Assembly (NCBI GenBank): GCA_963277665.1
Contig: OY728122.1
Location: 2,129,410,024 to 2,129,474,023, forward strand
Direction of reading: 5' to 3'
Source: Viscum album
Taxonomy: Eukaryota; Streptophyta; Magnoliopsida; Santalales; Viscaceae
DNA length: 64,000 nt
Shown: positions 25,211 through 38,200 of the stretch, piece after piece
Layout: each line of letters opens with the position of its first letter
Position numbering within the stretch: position 1 is the stretch's first letter
Translations under genes and position numbers: made by a program
Notes under the pieces: generated by a model
The model's database searches: none
Told to the model about the DNA's origin: nothing
Seen by the model: only the letters and a program-made list of their open reading frames with translations

Positions 25211-28059
25211 TAACCTATTCATATTAAATAGAACACATGTTTTAAAACATTTATTAGAAAACTATGTTGTTAACTGAAAACAATGATACAAAGGAGTTCT
25301 TATTAGTGAAGGAATTATAAGAGGTAATAAATGGATCATAAATTATATAATAAATATTAAACTAATTATGAAATAAAATAATAATATTCTTAAATCCATT
25401 ACACATGAGGCTATATAATGTTCAATAAATAAGAAGCATGGGGTAAGGGGTCTTCCTATATAATATAAATTCATTGTATTCTACATATACATCATGGGAA
25501 ATACTATTTTATGAACCCAAATATATAAAATAATTAATATTGAATTATTTTATGAATATTTGTTTCTCTATAATTTAATATCCATTCATGTATATCTATT
25601 TTGTTAATTAATAAATAACTCATACATAAATAAGCCATAAAATAAAATGTGGACTCTTCTAATCAATATTATTTTCCACCATATTAAAATTTTAAAAAAA
25701 ATTTATGATCCTTTTACAGAAAAAATTCATAAATTTCAACATGACTTCATCCAATCCATTAATAAACATAATTTAATGTGAAAAAATCAAAAACATTGGA
25801 TGAGCATAAAAATAACAATAAAGTATATAAGAACAAGGAAACTCTTTTTACATTGATAGTAATTAAAACCTATGAACAAATTATCAGGATATAATACATT
25901 TCAATAATAACAAGTAGTAAATAATTACTATAAAAATAATCTATTTAAAAAAACATGTAATCATAGGATTACCATAAGACCGATATCATGTAAGGATAAA
26001 ACATAAATACATCCCATGACCTTGTAATAAATTTCACCCCCAAAAATGGAATAACCAAGTGGTTGACTTTAATACAAGTCACACATAATAATTGAGTACA
26101 TATATATCTGACATCTTTACCCTATTCATGGGTAGAATATAATGAAGACATCGTCCATTTTATTATCATTGTACCAACCTTCATCGGTTTATCACAGAAC
26201 CACCCATAAAATGTCGGAGTACCATTTTATAATCATATGACTAAAATGTTTTAAATTTCAACATGTCATTCATAAAATTTCATTTTGAATCACATGGAAA
26301 TAATTCATGATATTTATATAATCAATCCATCTTCAAAACCGATTTATAGTGACAACATACCTAGAAAAATTGAAATGAAGGGTTTCTTTTTCCTTCAAAA
26401 ACATGATGTATTTTAGTATAATCGAAACACCAAAGTAGACATAAAATTTCCATAACAATACAATCATATCTAAATATACAGATTTGTAAAATAATATCTG
26501 GGATATTGAAATGGACGAATAGATTAAATCTGTAAAATTCAAAGCATCATGTCCCACATTGAAAATTCAAATCATAATCCACATAAAAGAAAAACATTTG
26601 TTATAACATTAGAAAATATAATTATATGTAATATAATTATATGTAATTTCTAAGGTATTTTATATATTTTTTATCAAATAATAATTATACAAATCATAGA
26701 GAAATTTTCCAATAAATGAATATTGAGATAAAATCTCTTACATTGAGGTTGGCATGTCATGTGTGTCTTTATCTTCCTCCTCTTCAGGTAACCCTAGTTT
26801 GTTTGCACCAATGGATTCTTGGTTGGACTTCTGGGAAATGGAAGAAATCTAGGTTTATGGGAGGGATGTTTTAATTTTAATTCGGTTGTTTTTGCATAAA
26901 GACGGGGCTTCAGCGGTGTTATTAATAGAGATGGATGGGTGTTATTCTATAGTGGAGGTTTATTGTCATTCATGTATATATAAAATTTAATGACTATTGA
27001 GTGGTATAATTTATATCATGATACTCAAATAAGGGTCCCAATTTAATATAAGAGATGATATGGATGAATAATTTATACTATATATGTTTTGTACAAGTTT
27101 CTATTTCATTTAAACTCTTTATATAATTTTTTAAACCATGAGTAAACAAATCTCTACATTAAATGATGTAATTAAATTTAATCACATTCTCTAATATTCT
27201 TTTTCAAAAAATAATTAAACCGGAATATAAATTATAAATTAAACTTTTTAAAAATATGAAATCCATTCCTCAAATTTACAATCATATATGGGGAAAAATA
27301 TTTCAAATCAAACATACATATGGGATGACAATGATGGGTTTTACGTAAAAAAGTTTAAATTTTTTCTAAGTTATTATATTACCATTTAATGTGAATTTTT
27401 CCACATTTAACTAAATTAGATTAAATGGCATAAATTTTATCAAATAATACTTTAAAACAAATTAAAAATACCATTAAATTATATTAATAAATTGGATGAA
27501 ATCATAATTTTGTACAACAATTTAGTATTATTCATTATTCATCAAAATATGAATGTACCCAAAAAATAACAACCATTTACCTAAGGTAATTTATAATTAT
27601 TCAATTTCAAAAATCACTATTATTTTTTTATATAATAAATCTAATCGTTTGATAAATTATATTTAAAATAATTGTCCAATTAATATCTAGTAAAATAAGA
27701 TTTTTTTGGAATTTTAGATTTTAAGTGTAAAACATGATTTATTATTATCATATTCATGTGAAATATATTGTATAAATTAAAAAATAATAATAAAATTCAT
27801 AAACATTGTATAGTTATTCCATTTAATTCCCTTTGAGACAAAATATTTGGGATAACTATGATATTTAAAAAAGTAACAATATATAATTTTTTGATATAAC
27901 TTGTTCTTGCTTGCAATGTAATATAACAGTGAAACACATTGTTTAGTGTCAGGTAATATATTGAATGTATCGTTAATTTTAAGATAAAATATCTATATTA
28001 TTCATAAATATAATGAAATATAAATAATACTAATATAATAATTATATGGGGATGTTACA
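25210..28059 (-). repeat. 3' LTR of element 25.2-35.2 kb
   Basis: Upper end GGGGATGTTACA on plus strand, preceded in element sense by a polypurine-like AAAAAAAGA. Lower end estimated from the length of the partner LTR, uncertain by a hundred bases or more. The GC-richer patch 26,740-26,960 corresponds to 33,910-34,150 in the 5' LTR and contains the promoter and leader region. Confidence 0.62.
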
Positions 28060-28073
28060 TCTTTTTTTCATTT
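28060..28073 (-). other. Polypurine tract
   Basis: Element sense AAATGAAAAAAAGA directly before TGTAACATCC. Confidence 0.55.
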
Positions 28074-28097
28074 AAAAATTGCATTAACAAATTTTAT

Positions 28098-29005
28098 TTA
28101 CCTATAAAAAATGTGGGGGTATCTTTCCCTCAAAGATTTTACATATTCCCATGATTAATATTATTCCATATGGTTTATCCATAAAATCTTTACATAGTAA
28201 ATTACTATATTCCTCAAAACATTCTCTCTACTTTCCATAATCGGAACTGGTAGTTCCTTATTCGAAAGATTCTCATCAAGGTGAAGTACTTCAATGCTAA
28301 AAACATGATATGAATCTAATAAACAATTTCATAAAATTAGAATTTCAAATATATTGTGTACCAGGATACTATTATATGTAAATCTGCATGGTAATAAAAA
28401 GAATTAAACATTATCTACGATTTTCTATGGTATAATGAACTGTGGAATCAACTTCCACTTCTTACTAAAACACATCACACTTATCAATAGAAAATCCATT
28501 AAAAAGATGTGATCACCAATATCAAATGAAATAAATTTACCCTAGTTATATTCATTACAATTCCTTAATCTCTAATTTACCCTCATCTATCACTAAATTA
28601 ACTAAAATTTCACTATTTTTTCACTCTACCAATGATGGTCACATAAACATCCTTTCTCTTACATCAACCCAAAAATCATATTTATGGCACAACCTTTTTT
28701 TATAATGCATTAAAAGGATCTATATGTAAATGATAATGAAAATTAATTATACTATAAATCTCAACCAAACTATGATGTTCATCACAATTTCCCTAGTAAT
28801 CCATTGAGAAATACTGAATCGTATAAAAATATTTCTAAATTGTTTGTTCAGACTATCAATGATATTGCTGGGGAAAAGTTTTATAATAATTAATTTTGTA
28901 TGCGGTGAATTCTGACTTCCTTTTGAAAATAATCATGTTAATATGGGACCATGGTCAAATTAAATGGAGAGAGGCACTCCATGTAACCTCATATTATCTG
29001 TAAAA
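28098..29005 (-). pseudogene. Integrase core end and chromodomain relic
   Basis: RLHGVPLSI, a stop, then FDHGPILT (28,990-28,930) matches EIVRLHGVPLSIVSDRGPQFTS of plant gypsy integrase, next to the second catalytic Asp. The element-sense end reads LLCKDFMDKPYGI and GICKIFEGKIPPHFL. These match the chromodomain strand and helix pattern VKVLWxNHxxEEATWExExxMxxxYPHLF, with the expected aromatic and charged spacing though most residues have changed. The region in between is too decayed to read. Confidence 0.7.
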
Positions 29006-30480
29006 TAAAATCTATAAATCCATTCTAGAAAAAAATGTATCTATAATGGGAGGTAAATGTTCATATTTGGTTCATCGATAAAAAAGTAACCAAAATAGAT
29101 TATTACTCTGAGAAGTATTTGAAAATAGTACCATGATATCCATCGATATATTCTCACATTTACACTCCAGCACTAGTAATGGTTCAAGCATCCCCTTTGA
29201 TAAGTGTCATTTTTAAACGAGTAGACATGTAAAACATGTCAGGGTAAATTTAGAAATATCCTGTTTCATTCTATCCCACCATTAATAGTCCTGATGGTCC
29301 CTTCACATCCTACCACTACAGGATGAACAAAAAATTGAGAACTATGAGATTTAGTCAACAACTTCTTCCATATATATGAATCATATAGAACACATAATCT
29401 CAATCCAATTCATAATATGTTTTCATCATCAATGTTAAAATCCAGAAACTTATTGTTCATAAAATATTATACATTTTCTTGGATGGTTTTACACAAATTT
29501 TGAGCTATCATTATTCATTTCGACCAAGTTTTCAACAATAAATCATTAACAAATGACAAGGATGTCTATTAATCCACAACTTCTATTAAAAATTTCATCA
29601 AACCAATATCCAAAGTGTTACATTCAAAACCTATCATGGTCAATTTATAATAAATTTTTGATCTCAGATCATTAGAAACCTTGTTTTAAATTATAGGATG
29701 ATAATGAATCATGTAATAATAATCCTCTATTATTTTAACCTATAAAAATTTTGTCACGTTCAATTCATTCTGAATGAATTTATGAATACAAATTCTATGA
29801 TCGAAATATATTTCCAATTTACACCATAAAAATTAAGCCTCCCAAATTTTGATTAAAAAATAAAATTGTCTAAATCAAAATCATGTTTATGGTAATTTAA
29901 CATATTAGTTTTCAAATTATGTGAAGAATAATAAATTACCTTATTATTGAGAATCAAGACACAAAAATGTTATTTTAATGAATCATCATTGTTGATGAAA
30001 GAATCATCATTTCTCGAAGGAAGGGCCAAAACTAGAGCACTAACCAATCTTCTATTCATTTCTTGAAAAAAATCATAACATTATCAAATCCAAATAAACC
30101 TAAATATCATTCATTTTTTCATAGATAGTGGAATAGATTACCGATAATTTTTTAAAATTAATATAAATAATTACCCACTAATTCAATAAAAATGAATCTT
30201 TATGACATTGGTAGGTGTTGTGAATTTTTAAAGAAAAAATTAGCAGGGTCAATGGATATACCAAATTTATGAAATATATGTCCATATAATTAAATTTAAT
30301 TCCACAATAAATTAATTATTAATTAAAATTCCATATATTTTCTTTTCATTTGATGTTTTAAAAAATCATTAAGTTCCTTTCACATGCCTTATGTATTTTA
30401 GAATTCACCAAATATCATATCTAAAGACAACCACAAATTGATCTGAAAGCTGATGGAAGACTATAATCAAAAGATTCATA

Positions 30481-30773
30481 AATACAACAGTTGAAATATA
30501 TATCTAAAATGGAATAACTACAAAATCATAATTCCTATATCTCATCCAAAATGTCTTATTTTGAAGGACATCCTCCTTACATTAATCTGATGGTATCTAG
30601 ACCTCAGATAAATCATCCAAAAAACAATGAGATACCTAGATATAATCTTTAAAATAATTAATATAATGATCATTAAAATTATTATTAATAGTTATATCCT
30701 TCAAGAATCAATAATCTATGAAGATTATAATGGAAAAGTATTTCTTTTACACATATAAAATAGTAAAACCCCA
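30481..30773 (-). pseudogene. Reverse-transcriptase domain relic
   Basis: WGFTILYV, a stop, then KKY at 30,773-30,738 corresponds to [13 protein letters not shown]. About 170 bp on, NKTFWMRYRNYDFVVIPF, a stop, then IYISTVVF lines up with [28 protein letters not shown]. Spacing between blocks matches intact relatives. The YxDD block is not legible below 30,480. Confidence 0.8.
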
Positions 30774-31528
30774 TAGTAAAGTGTAATATTGAACAAAACC
30801 TTTATCATGAAATTATTTCAACATGGTTTTAAATTCCAAAAGTTCTACTAGATGCAATATATATAGGGGTTTATAAATTTCCTTAGCATCATGCACTAAA
30901 TAAATAGTACTCTCAACTACCCGATCACGAACCACATTAAGAAAATCATCAAGAAAATCAATTGTAACTTGATTCACTATAAGGATCTAACTAATATGAT
31001 CTTTTAAATTATTTTTAACTAAATATTATAGATAACATTAACTACCAACATTTTTTAACTTCTCATCTTCTTGGAAGGTTATCATAATTAATAAATAATT
31101 TAATAAAACATCCTTGGATATTAAATAAATTTTAGCAGGGTATACCGAAATCTAATCCATACCCAGAATGATATCAAACACTATAATGTGATGTTTAATA
31201 TTATTTGAGGGAAATACGATCACACTAATGATAATAAGAAGGTTCCTATATATCCTAGTTTCTCTAATACAATGTCTTTTGTTTTTTAGGAAATGACATA
31301 TCTTACATTAATGGTCTATAATCATAATCTAATTGAAAATCTCTCAGAAATGAAATAATTTCTTAATCAAATGTGAAATTTTGTATTGGAATAATTCTAA
31401 TAAACTAGTATCACAACATCCAACACTTCATTAGATAGACTAACATAATCCATAGTAGTAGAAAAGTAATTGGCATCGCTATTTTTCATTCTATCTTGAT
31501 GGTTTTCACTTTGAGTAATCATCTTTGG

Positions 31529-31570
31529 ACAAAAATTACCATAATGACCTAACTCATTAAAAATAAAACA
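31529..31570 (-). pseudogene. Gag zinc-knuckle relic (CCHC with one Cys lost)
   Basis: Within a 60-codon minus-strand frame (31,397-31,579), residues 4-17 read CFIFNELGHYGNFC. This is the C-x2-C-x4-H-x4-C knuckle of retroelement Gag nucleocapsid with the second Cys changed to Phe, one base change from TGT. First Cys, His and last Cys keep exact spacing, and the typical G-H pair and following PK are present. In active elements the knuckle binds genomic RNA for packaging. Best single proof of gag in the window. Confidence 0.8.
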
Positions 31571-32370
31571 TTTTACCACTAGATAGTAATTTTCATATTG
31601 ATAATATTTCTTTCATCCATAATACATATGGCCAATCATACCACATCAAAAACACATCCAAAATTTTGTATTTAATTCTCTAGGATTCATTTTACCACAC
31701 TTCTCACAATATAGACCCACGGTTTTCATACATCTAAACCACTTGGAGGAAACAAATCCCATTTCCTTCCAAATAGACCACATATTTTGATTATTTCATT
31801 GTACACATGGGAATTGATAATAAACAAATCCACCTTATCAAAACATTGGATATGTTTTACATGGTGCTTAAACACACAAAATGCCAATTCACTTAGATAT
31901 CTTTGATTTAATATTATGAAAATATTATTTATATTAATATCAATATATTAAATAAAATTTTGGACATACCTCTTCAGTAAATAGTATATTTTATCATATG
32001 AATCCATAAAAAATTACCCCTTTTCTAATTTAAATGAATTAGTTTCCAATCCAAAGTTTAATAACCTATAGAAAATATTTTTAATGTAAAATATTCATAA
32101 ATTCATCCCATCCCGTGGCATCAATATATTATCATTCACTGATATTCTTAACCAATTACTACCACATGTAGAATTTACCTTAAAAATGAAAAATTCTAAG
32201 AGTCACTTTTTTCCAATTGACCTATTGTACTGTATATCGTTTCTTAGACAATAATCTATCCTTCACCTATCACGTGGTCAGATAATGATCAGAATTATTG
32301 GGGATGTTTTCACATAAAAATTTCCACTGTCTTCTTGTTCTACTATAGTAGATACGATTTATCTATTACA

Positions 32371-32383
32371 TGGACACCAAATC
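32371..32383 (-). other. Degenerate primer-binding-site candidate
   Basis: Element sense TTGGTGTCCATGT keeps TTGGTxTC of TTGGTATCAGAGC. Placed between gag and the 5' LTR. The LTR end itself (CA) is not visible, so the call is provisional. Confidence 0.35.
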
Positions 32384-35224
32384 CATTTATTTCCTCTTTA
32401 ATATAGGAAATAAGTATAAGAACAATCCCATTTACAACTCCAACAGTCTTGGGATACTACTCTAGGAGGATTTTTACACCCATGTCCCTCCCTCTATTGT
32501 TTCCTTGTTTCCTCAACAATAAAAATTCTGAACAAGAATTCAATAGATGAATCAAAATGGAAATATCTAAATTTTTTATCATTATAATATAACCGTAATG
32601 AAAATAATTTCTAGGGGAACAATATTAACACAATCAGTTTTTTTATTGTAATATAAACCAATCTGTTCATAAGAAATATAAGGACTCAATCATAAAACAT
32701 TAAAAGTGATTAGTTATTATAATAATTTGCCTAACTCTCACTATGAGGATCTTTTTGGGTTTATAGTTTTATATAATTAGTTCATAACACATATAAAAAT
32801 AAGGGAATAAAATAAAAATAGGGCTCTTATAATCAGTATCTATTTTTTACACAATAAAAAATTTCACAAATATCAGAAGATATATTTTATGAAAAATAAT
32901 TATGAATTTCAAAATGAATCCTTAAAATCCCTTCATAATCATTCAGCCCTATAAAAAATATTAATAAAATGTGGGATGAGTATAAAAATATTAGAAAGGG
33001 ATATAAAAATAAGGAAATTGTTAGTCCATTGATAGAAATAAAAACCCACAAAAATATTATCATTAATTAATACTTTTCTCTGATAATAAGTTGTAGGTAC
33101 ATTCATTTTAAAATAATATCATTTGATATTTTTTTTTTGAAATCTCAATATTACCTTAAAATCCATATCAATAATAGATAAAACATATTGGTCTCTGGGG
33201 ACATAATTACACTTTTCAATCATATAAATGTATTAATAATGTGGTTGACTTCCATACATGACAATCAAACAAATGCAATATTCATATGGTTGACATCCAT
33301 ACAGAATGCATTGGAGGGAAGTTATGTACCCACCAATCATTGTTTTAGCATGGATCCAACCATTATTGTTTTATCATGGAACTAGCTGTCAAATCTCTAT
33401 ATACCATTATATAATCACAAAACATAAATGATAGCAATTTTCAACATTTCAGACACAAAATATAATTTTTTATCTCATGGAAGTATTTAATTTTGTTTTT
33501 TAATCAATCCAATTTCAATAACACTTTCCAAAAAAAATACATAGAAATAGTATGGAAATAAGGGTTTTGTTTTATTTTAAATCCATGCAGGACAGTAAAT
33601 GAATCCAAAAACTAAAATTGAAATAAAACGTACATTAAAATATTTTTATTTCAATAAATATTAATATGTAAATTTATATCAAGCATATTGAAATGGTGGA
33701 ATGGATTAAACCTCTAAACACTCAAATTATCCCATACAACCTTGAACAATCAAATAATATTCCACATGTAAGAATAAAATTTCAAAAACACATTAAAAAA
33801 ATTGATGATAGATAATGTATAGATATGGAATGTCAAAGGGGTTATATATAAAATTAATAGTATACTAATCATGAAACAAAGAATGAAATGTCTCAATGAA
33901 TGTGTATTGAGATGAAATCACTTACTATGAGTCTAAAATGTCGCATGTGTCTTTATCTTCCTCTTCTTTGGGTGACTCCTTTTGTTTTGTACTGTTGGAC
34001 TTCATGGATGAATATAGTAAAAAATGAGTACTATAAGGTTATGATAGGAAAATTGGGAGATTATTAAAGTCGGGTTCAAAATATCTATATATTTTTATAT
34101 ATGTGATTAAATGGGAAGTCTGAGTTCCTTTTAATGGTGTATGGGGAGTGGAATTCATGTAAATATAAATTAAAACAATATTTAGAGGTATCTCACACAT
34201 CATATGACTCCAATAATGGTCCAAATTCTAGGAAATATGGTATGTGGTCAAATAATTTATAGTAATTGGGTATTGTAAATGTTTATAGGTCATTTATAAA
34301 CTAACGATTAACGTTTAACCACTATGTAAACACAATTTAACAGTTTAGCTATAATTAATTTTAATAAATGTCATTAATGTTATTAGTAAAATCTATATAG
34401 GAATTATAACAAATTAAAATTTTTTTATTATAATTATGGAATATATTTTTCCAAATTCTAATAAAATATGTGGGAGAAATTAATTTAAAAATAATCCCTC
34501 CGATAGAACGATAAAACATGTTTTTAAATAGAAAAAGTTGGAATGTTTGTTTAATAATTTTATATAAATTAAATATGAAATATATTACACTGACATAAAT
34601 TAATTTTAATTACAAAAAAATTATTCAATATTAAATTCAAATAAATAAAACATAATTTTACTATATAAATAAATTTTATGAAAATTGAATTTTGAAAAAA
34701 TCATAACTATTAAATATTTGTAAAAATATGAATTTTTTCTAAAAAAATTAATAAAAATAATTTTATACACATAGGTTCAAAAAATGAAGTTTATTTTTTC
34801 ATATTAATATTATAAATTCTCATAAATGTATATTTGAAATAGTTGTGTCATTATTAGTTAGTAAAAATTCGTTATTTAAATTGATCGTTTTTGCGTAAAA
34901 CGAGATTTATTTTTATCTTATGCCTAAAACTATATTAGATAAATGTAAAAAAAATAATTGTAAAACTAATATAATAATTACAATTTATTCCAATAAAAAT
35001 TATAGATAGATTTTAACTTCCCTACTAACAAATAATAATTACAATATATTATTGTTCCATATAACTCAGTCTTTTGTGAAATTAATGTTTTCAATGAATC
35101 TAACTAATGCATGTCAAGTACACTATTGTATGAAACATACCATTTGAGGTAAAATTACTTTCTAATTCATAAATATTAACAATTATTAAACATAATATTT
35201 CTTTCATTACATGAGGATGTTACA
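32384..35224 (-). repeat. 5' LTR of element 25.2-35.2 kb
   Basis: Starts with TGTAACATCCTC (element sense) at 35,224. Lower boundary set by the primer-site candidate. Promoter and leader lie at 34,053-34,141. Its first 200 bases (element sense) share order and spacing of motifs with the plus-strand LTRs at 49,838 and 56,838. Confidence 0.65.
34053..34141 (-). promoter_or_regulatory. LTR promoter and leader with conserved 13-mer
   Basis: In element sense CATTAAAAGGAACTC (34,141-34,127) stands where CTTATAAAAGGCCACC stands in the plus-strand LTRs. AATAATCTCCCAA (34,065-34,053) follows about 70 bases later and is identical to 51,951-51,963 and 58,952-58,964. Same order and spacing support homology. 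The TATA box itself has decayed. Confidence 0.55.
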
Positions 35225-38200
35225 GATATTCCATGTTTATGATTGAAATCACCATATAATATATAATGTTGTATTTATAATTTTTTAAAATTTATTTTTA
35301 TTGTCCATAAATATTCACATCATTTATTATTCTCAACATAGTATTATGATATATTTGAGTAATTTTTTCTCTATATAAACTCAATTGATACATAAATATC
35401 ATTATGTAAGTATATACATTTATATGGAAAATATACTGAAATATATTTTCATATAACATGAATATTAATATAGTTATGACATTTAAAGATTCAATTCAAA
35501 TTTATTATTTCATGGGTTTTAAAATTAATGTTCACACAAAGAGGTAAAATGTATTTTTTTGATATCATTTTTTTGGGGTTCCTGGGAATTTTAATTTCAG
35601 GAATCTTATAATCAATCCTTTAAAAAAATATTTCTTATCCAGAAATAATTTTTTGTTTTTAAATACATATTCCAATATTTTTCCCTAATTATAATGTTAA
35701 TAAAAAATTTACTTTTTTATAATGAGGATCATATTTATATTTATGATCATGCCTAAATTTCAGTCCATATCAATACTTAAATTTTTATTAATAAAAACGA
35801 TTTTATGGACTACAATGATCTAACAAGAAAAATTAATATTTTCATTTAAATTTTTAAAATTTTGAATAGATTATTTCAAATTATTTTCAGAAAGGAAATA
35901 AGTGATGTTTTTTATTTTAAAATATAATAACCAAAAATCTTAATTCCATAATTAATTTGTAGTTATTAAATTATCATATACACTTTAAATAGTATTATAA
36001 TTAATATTCAATAAATAAAAATTATTTTCAGGTTATTTTTGAAATTTTATATTCTCTAAAAGGAAATAGTTTTATTAGAAACTATATATTTATGATAAAG
36101 TGATTTTCCAATTTAATCTATTGTTACTTTTTCTATCATTTTCATTATACTGAAACAATTACATACATTTATTATAATCCCTTAGAAATCAAAATATTAT
36201 TACATATAAAAATACATTTTTTCATCGATATGATAATTTAATAAATTTAATATCATTTATGAAATGTTTTTTGTAATATTAACCATATTTTATAAATAAT
36301 GAAATTGTATTTTCCATATTATTTACTAAACAAAATTATTTATTGAAATGGTAAATAAATTTCAAATACCTTTTTGATTTAATGTATAAGGAATTCATTA
36401 TATATTTTAATTAATGGTTGGGTCTCATTATATACATATGATTATTTGGTTGGTGTCATAAGATAAAATAATATAGGAATTTTCAACAGGACATACCCAT
36501 TTATGTATTATGTATTGGAATAGGGATTAATAAATACATATATGGTATCTGTAATTATTCATTGTTTAATTTTAAAAATAGTTTTTTATGTTTATGTGAT
36601 TATTTGGATATTTATGATATATTAGGATACATAATAATATTAAATGTTTATTTATAAATAATTATTTGGTCACCATTTATTCTTGACATAATGTTCATCA
36701 TTACTAAGATATTGATTAAATACAATGTTTTTTTTTAATTTATATATAAATATTTATTATTCCTTATTTACTCATGATAGATTCCACAATATATATACCT
36801 TACTAATAAAATGTTCCTAACAATATATTTATTTTTATAAGATGATATAAAAATGGAATCATTTATTGAGCTAAAATATGTATAATGTTTTCAATAACTA
36901 TAAAATTATATTTTTTTCACTACTGTAATATTAGAAGCTTGTTGGTATTTGGTTCTTCAGAATTACATCACTATTTGGTCATTCTTAATGACATTTCTTT
37001 TCTATTATACTAATACAATAAAGTAGAAAAAATAAATCTAGGCTACTAGGGTATGGATCTTCATAATTTCCATTATATAATTTTTAGAATAAAACATGGA
37101 TGCAATATATATGAAAATAAGATTAGGGAAAATGTACCTCTTATTAATGTTTAAGAAATGACTCATTATTGAAGAAATATTACATTTTTATGTATGGTTC
37201 TAATTGGATTGATTATATTCAGATATTTTCCTCTCTATATATAATTTGTTGGCATGGTTTTGGAATAGATTCATCATGCATTAATATATAATAAAAGTGT
37301 TTGTGGAACATATTTGACCAATAATTATACTACTTAGTGGATATGTCATTAATATGAAACTAATTTCACACTCCTTGGGGATATTATTAGTATAACTCAT
37401 ACATAAATTATGAACTCTTTTTATGGATAAGAATAAATTATGACTTTTATTTACCATTGTTTAAATAAATGTGTTGTTGGATTAAAATATTGTTCCATTA
37501 TTTAGAATCCATAAAATTACTTTAATCATTATATAGTTTCCAACTATATTTATTTTGGCCCAAAATAGAATTTTTGGGTTTAATCAAGGTTTACAAATAG
37601 TGTAAACCATGATAGCACTGATTGTGATGGATAATGAAATTATTTTCCTCCCGATAAACCTAACCAAAAAAAAGCTAAAATTAAATACTTTTAATTATAT
37701 CTTAATATCAATCTCATATAATGATTAAAAATATCAACCCGAATTAATTTCCTTTTATATAAAATAAGATAATTATATATTTTCATAAAAATTACATCAA
37801 TTAATAACTATGGGTTTATTATTATTCAAAATCATACATGTTGTGATTCTATAAATAGGAATGTTGGTTATTTTCCTAATCATACATGAATATGTTTTCC
37901 ATGTGTAGAATATTGTCTTCGAGTATTAAATATCCCCTATAAAATTATAGATGGTGATTGAAAAGGATAATGATCAGTGTGGTCATGTGAATATTCTATT
38001 AGAAATTTTATATTCTATATAGTTGATAATAAAGAATCCATATTTAATGATTAATAGGTATGAAATATATTAAAAGTATCATATAAAATTATATAATATT
38101 ATATGGACGTTGAGAAAATGCTAGATGTAATTCAATTGTAAAATTATATAGTGGATTTATTTGTGACTAAAAAATAATGCTTCATTAAATGTTTACAAAT

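Larger units (their letters stand above)
28098..32365 (-). pseudogene. gag-pol relic of element 25.2-35.2 kb
   Basis: A 4.3-kb degenerate coding region. Readable in element order are a gag zinc knuckle (31,570-31,529), the RT N-terminal block (30,773-30,738), RT RYRNYDFVVIPF (30,571-30,481), integrase RLHGVPLSI (about 28,990-28,960) and the chromodomain end (28,210-28,098). Domain order gag-RT-IN-chromodomain is that of Ty3/gypsy chromoviruses. Protease should lie near 31,200 but is not legible. Stops and frameshifts occur in every block. The only surviving open frame of note is the 60-codon stretch around the zinc knuckle. Confidence 0.72.
25210..35224 (-). mobile_element. Second Ty3/gypsy chromovirus-like element, decayed
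   Basis: About 10 kb, minus strand, with paired LTRs of about 2.8 kb. LTR starts are TGTAACATCC in both copies (28,059 and 35,224). Matching internal landmarks lie at about 7.2 kb offset: GCATGTGTCTTTATCTTCCTC at 33,945 recurs almost unchanged near 26,758, and GTGGTTGACTT occurs at 33,241 and 26,059. Between them, in element order: primer-site-like string, gag zinc knuckle, RT, integrase, chromodomain, polypurine tract. The LTR start region also matches that of the plus-strand LTRs at 49,838 and 56,838, so all belong to one family (family 1 here). The interval from RT start to RLHGVP in integrase is about 1.75 kb, shorter than usual, suggesting a deletion around RNase H. Confidence 0.75.

Noticed and set aside
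36942..36955. TTGGTATTTGGTTC as a primer-binding site
   Set aside because: Only the first seven bases match, and neither the LTR end before it nor a family-like internal sequence after it could be recognised.
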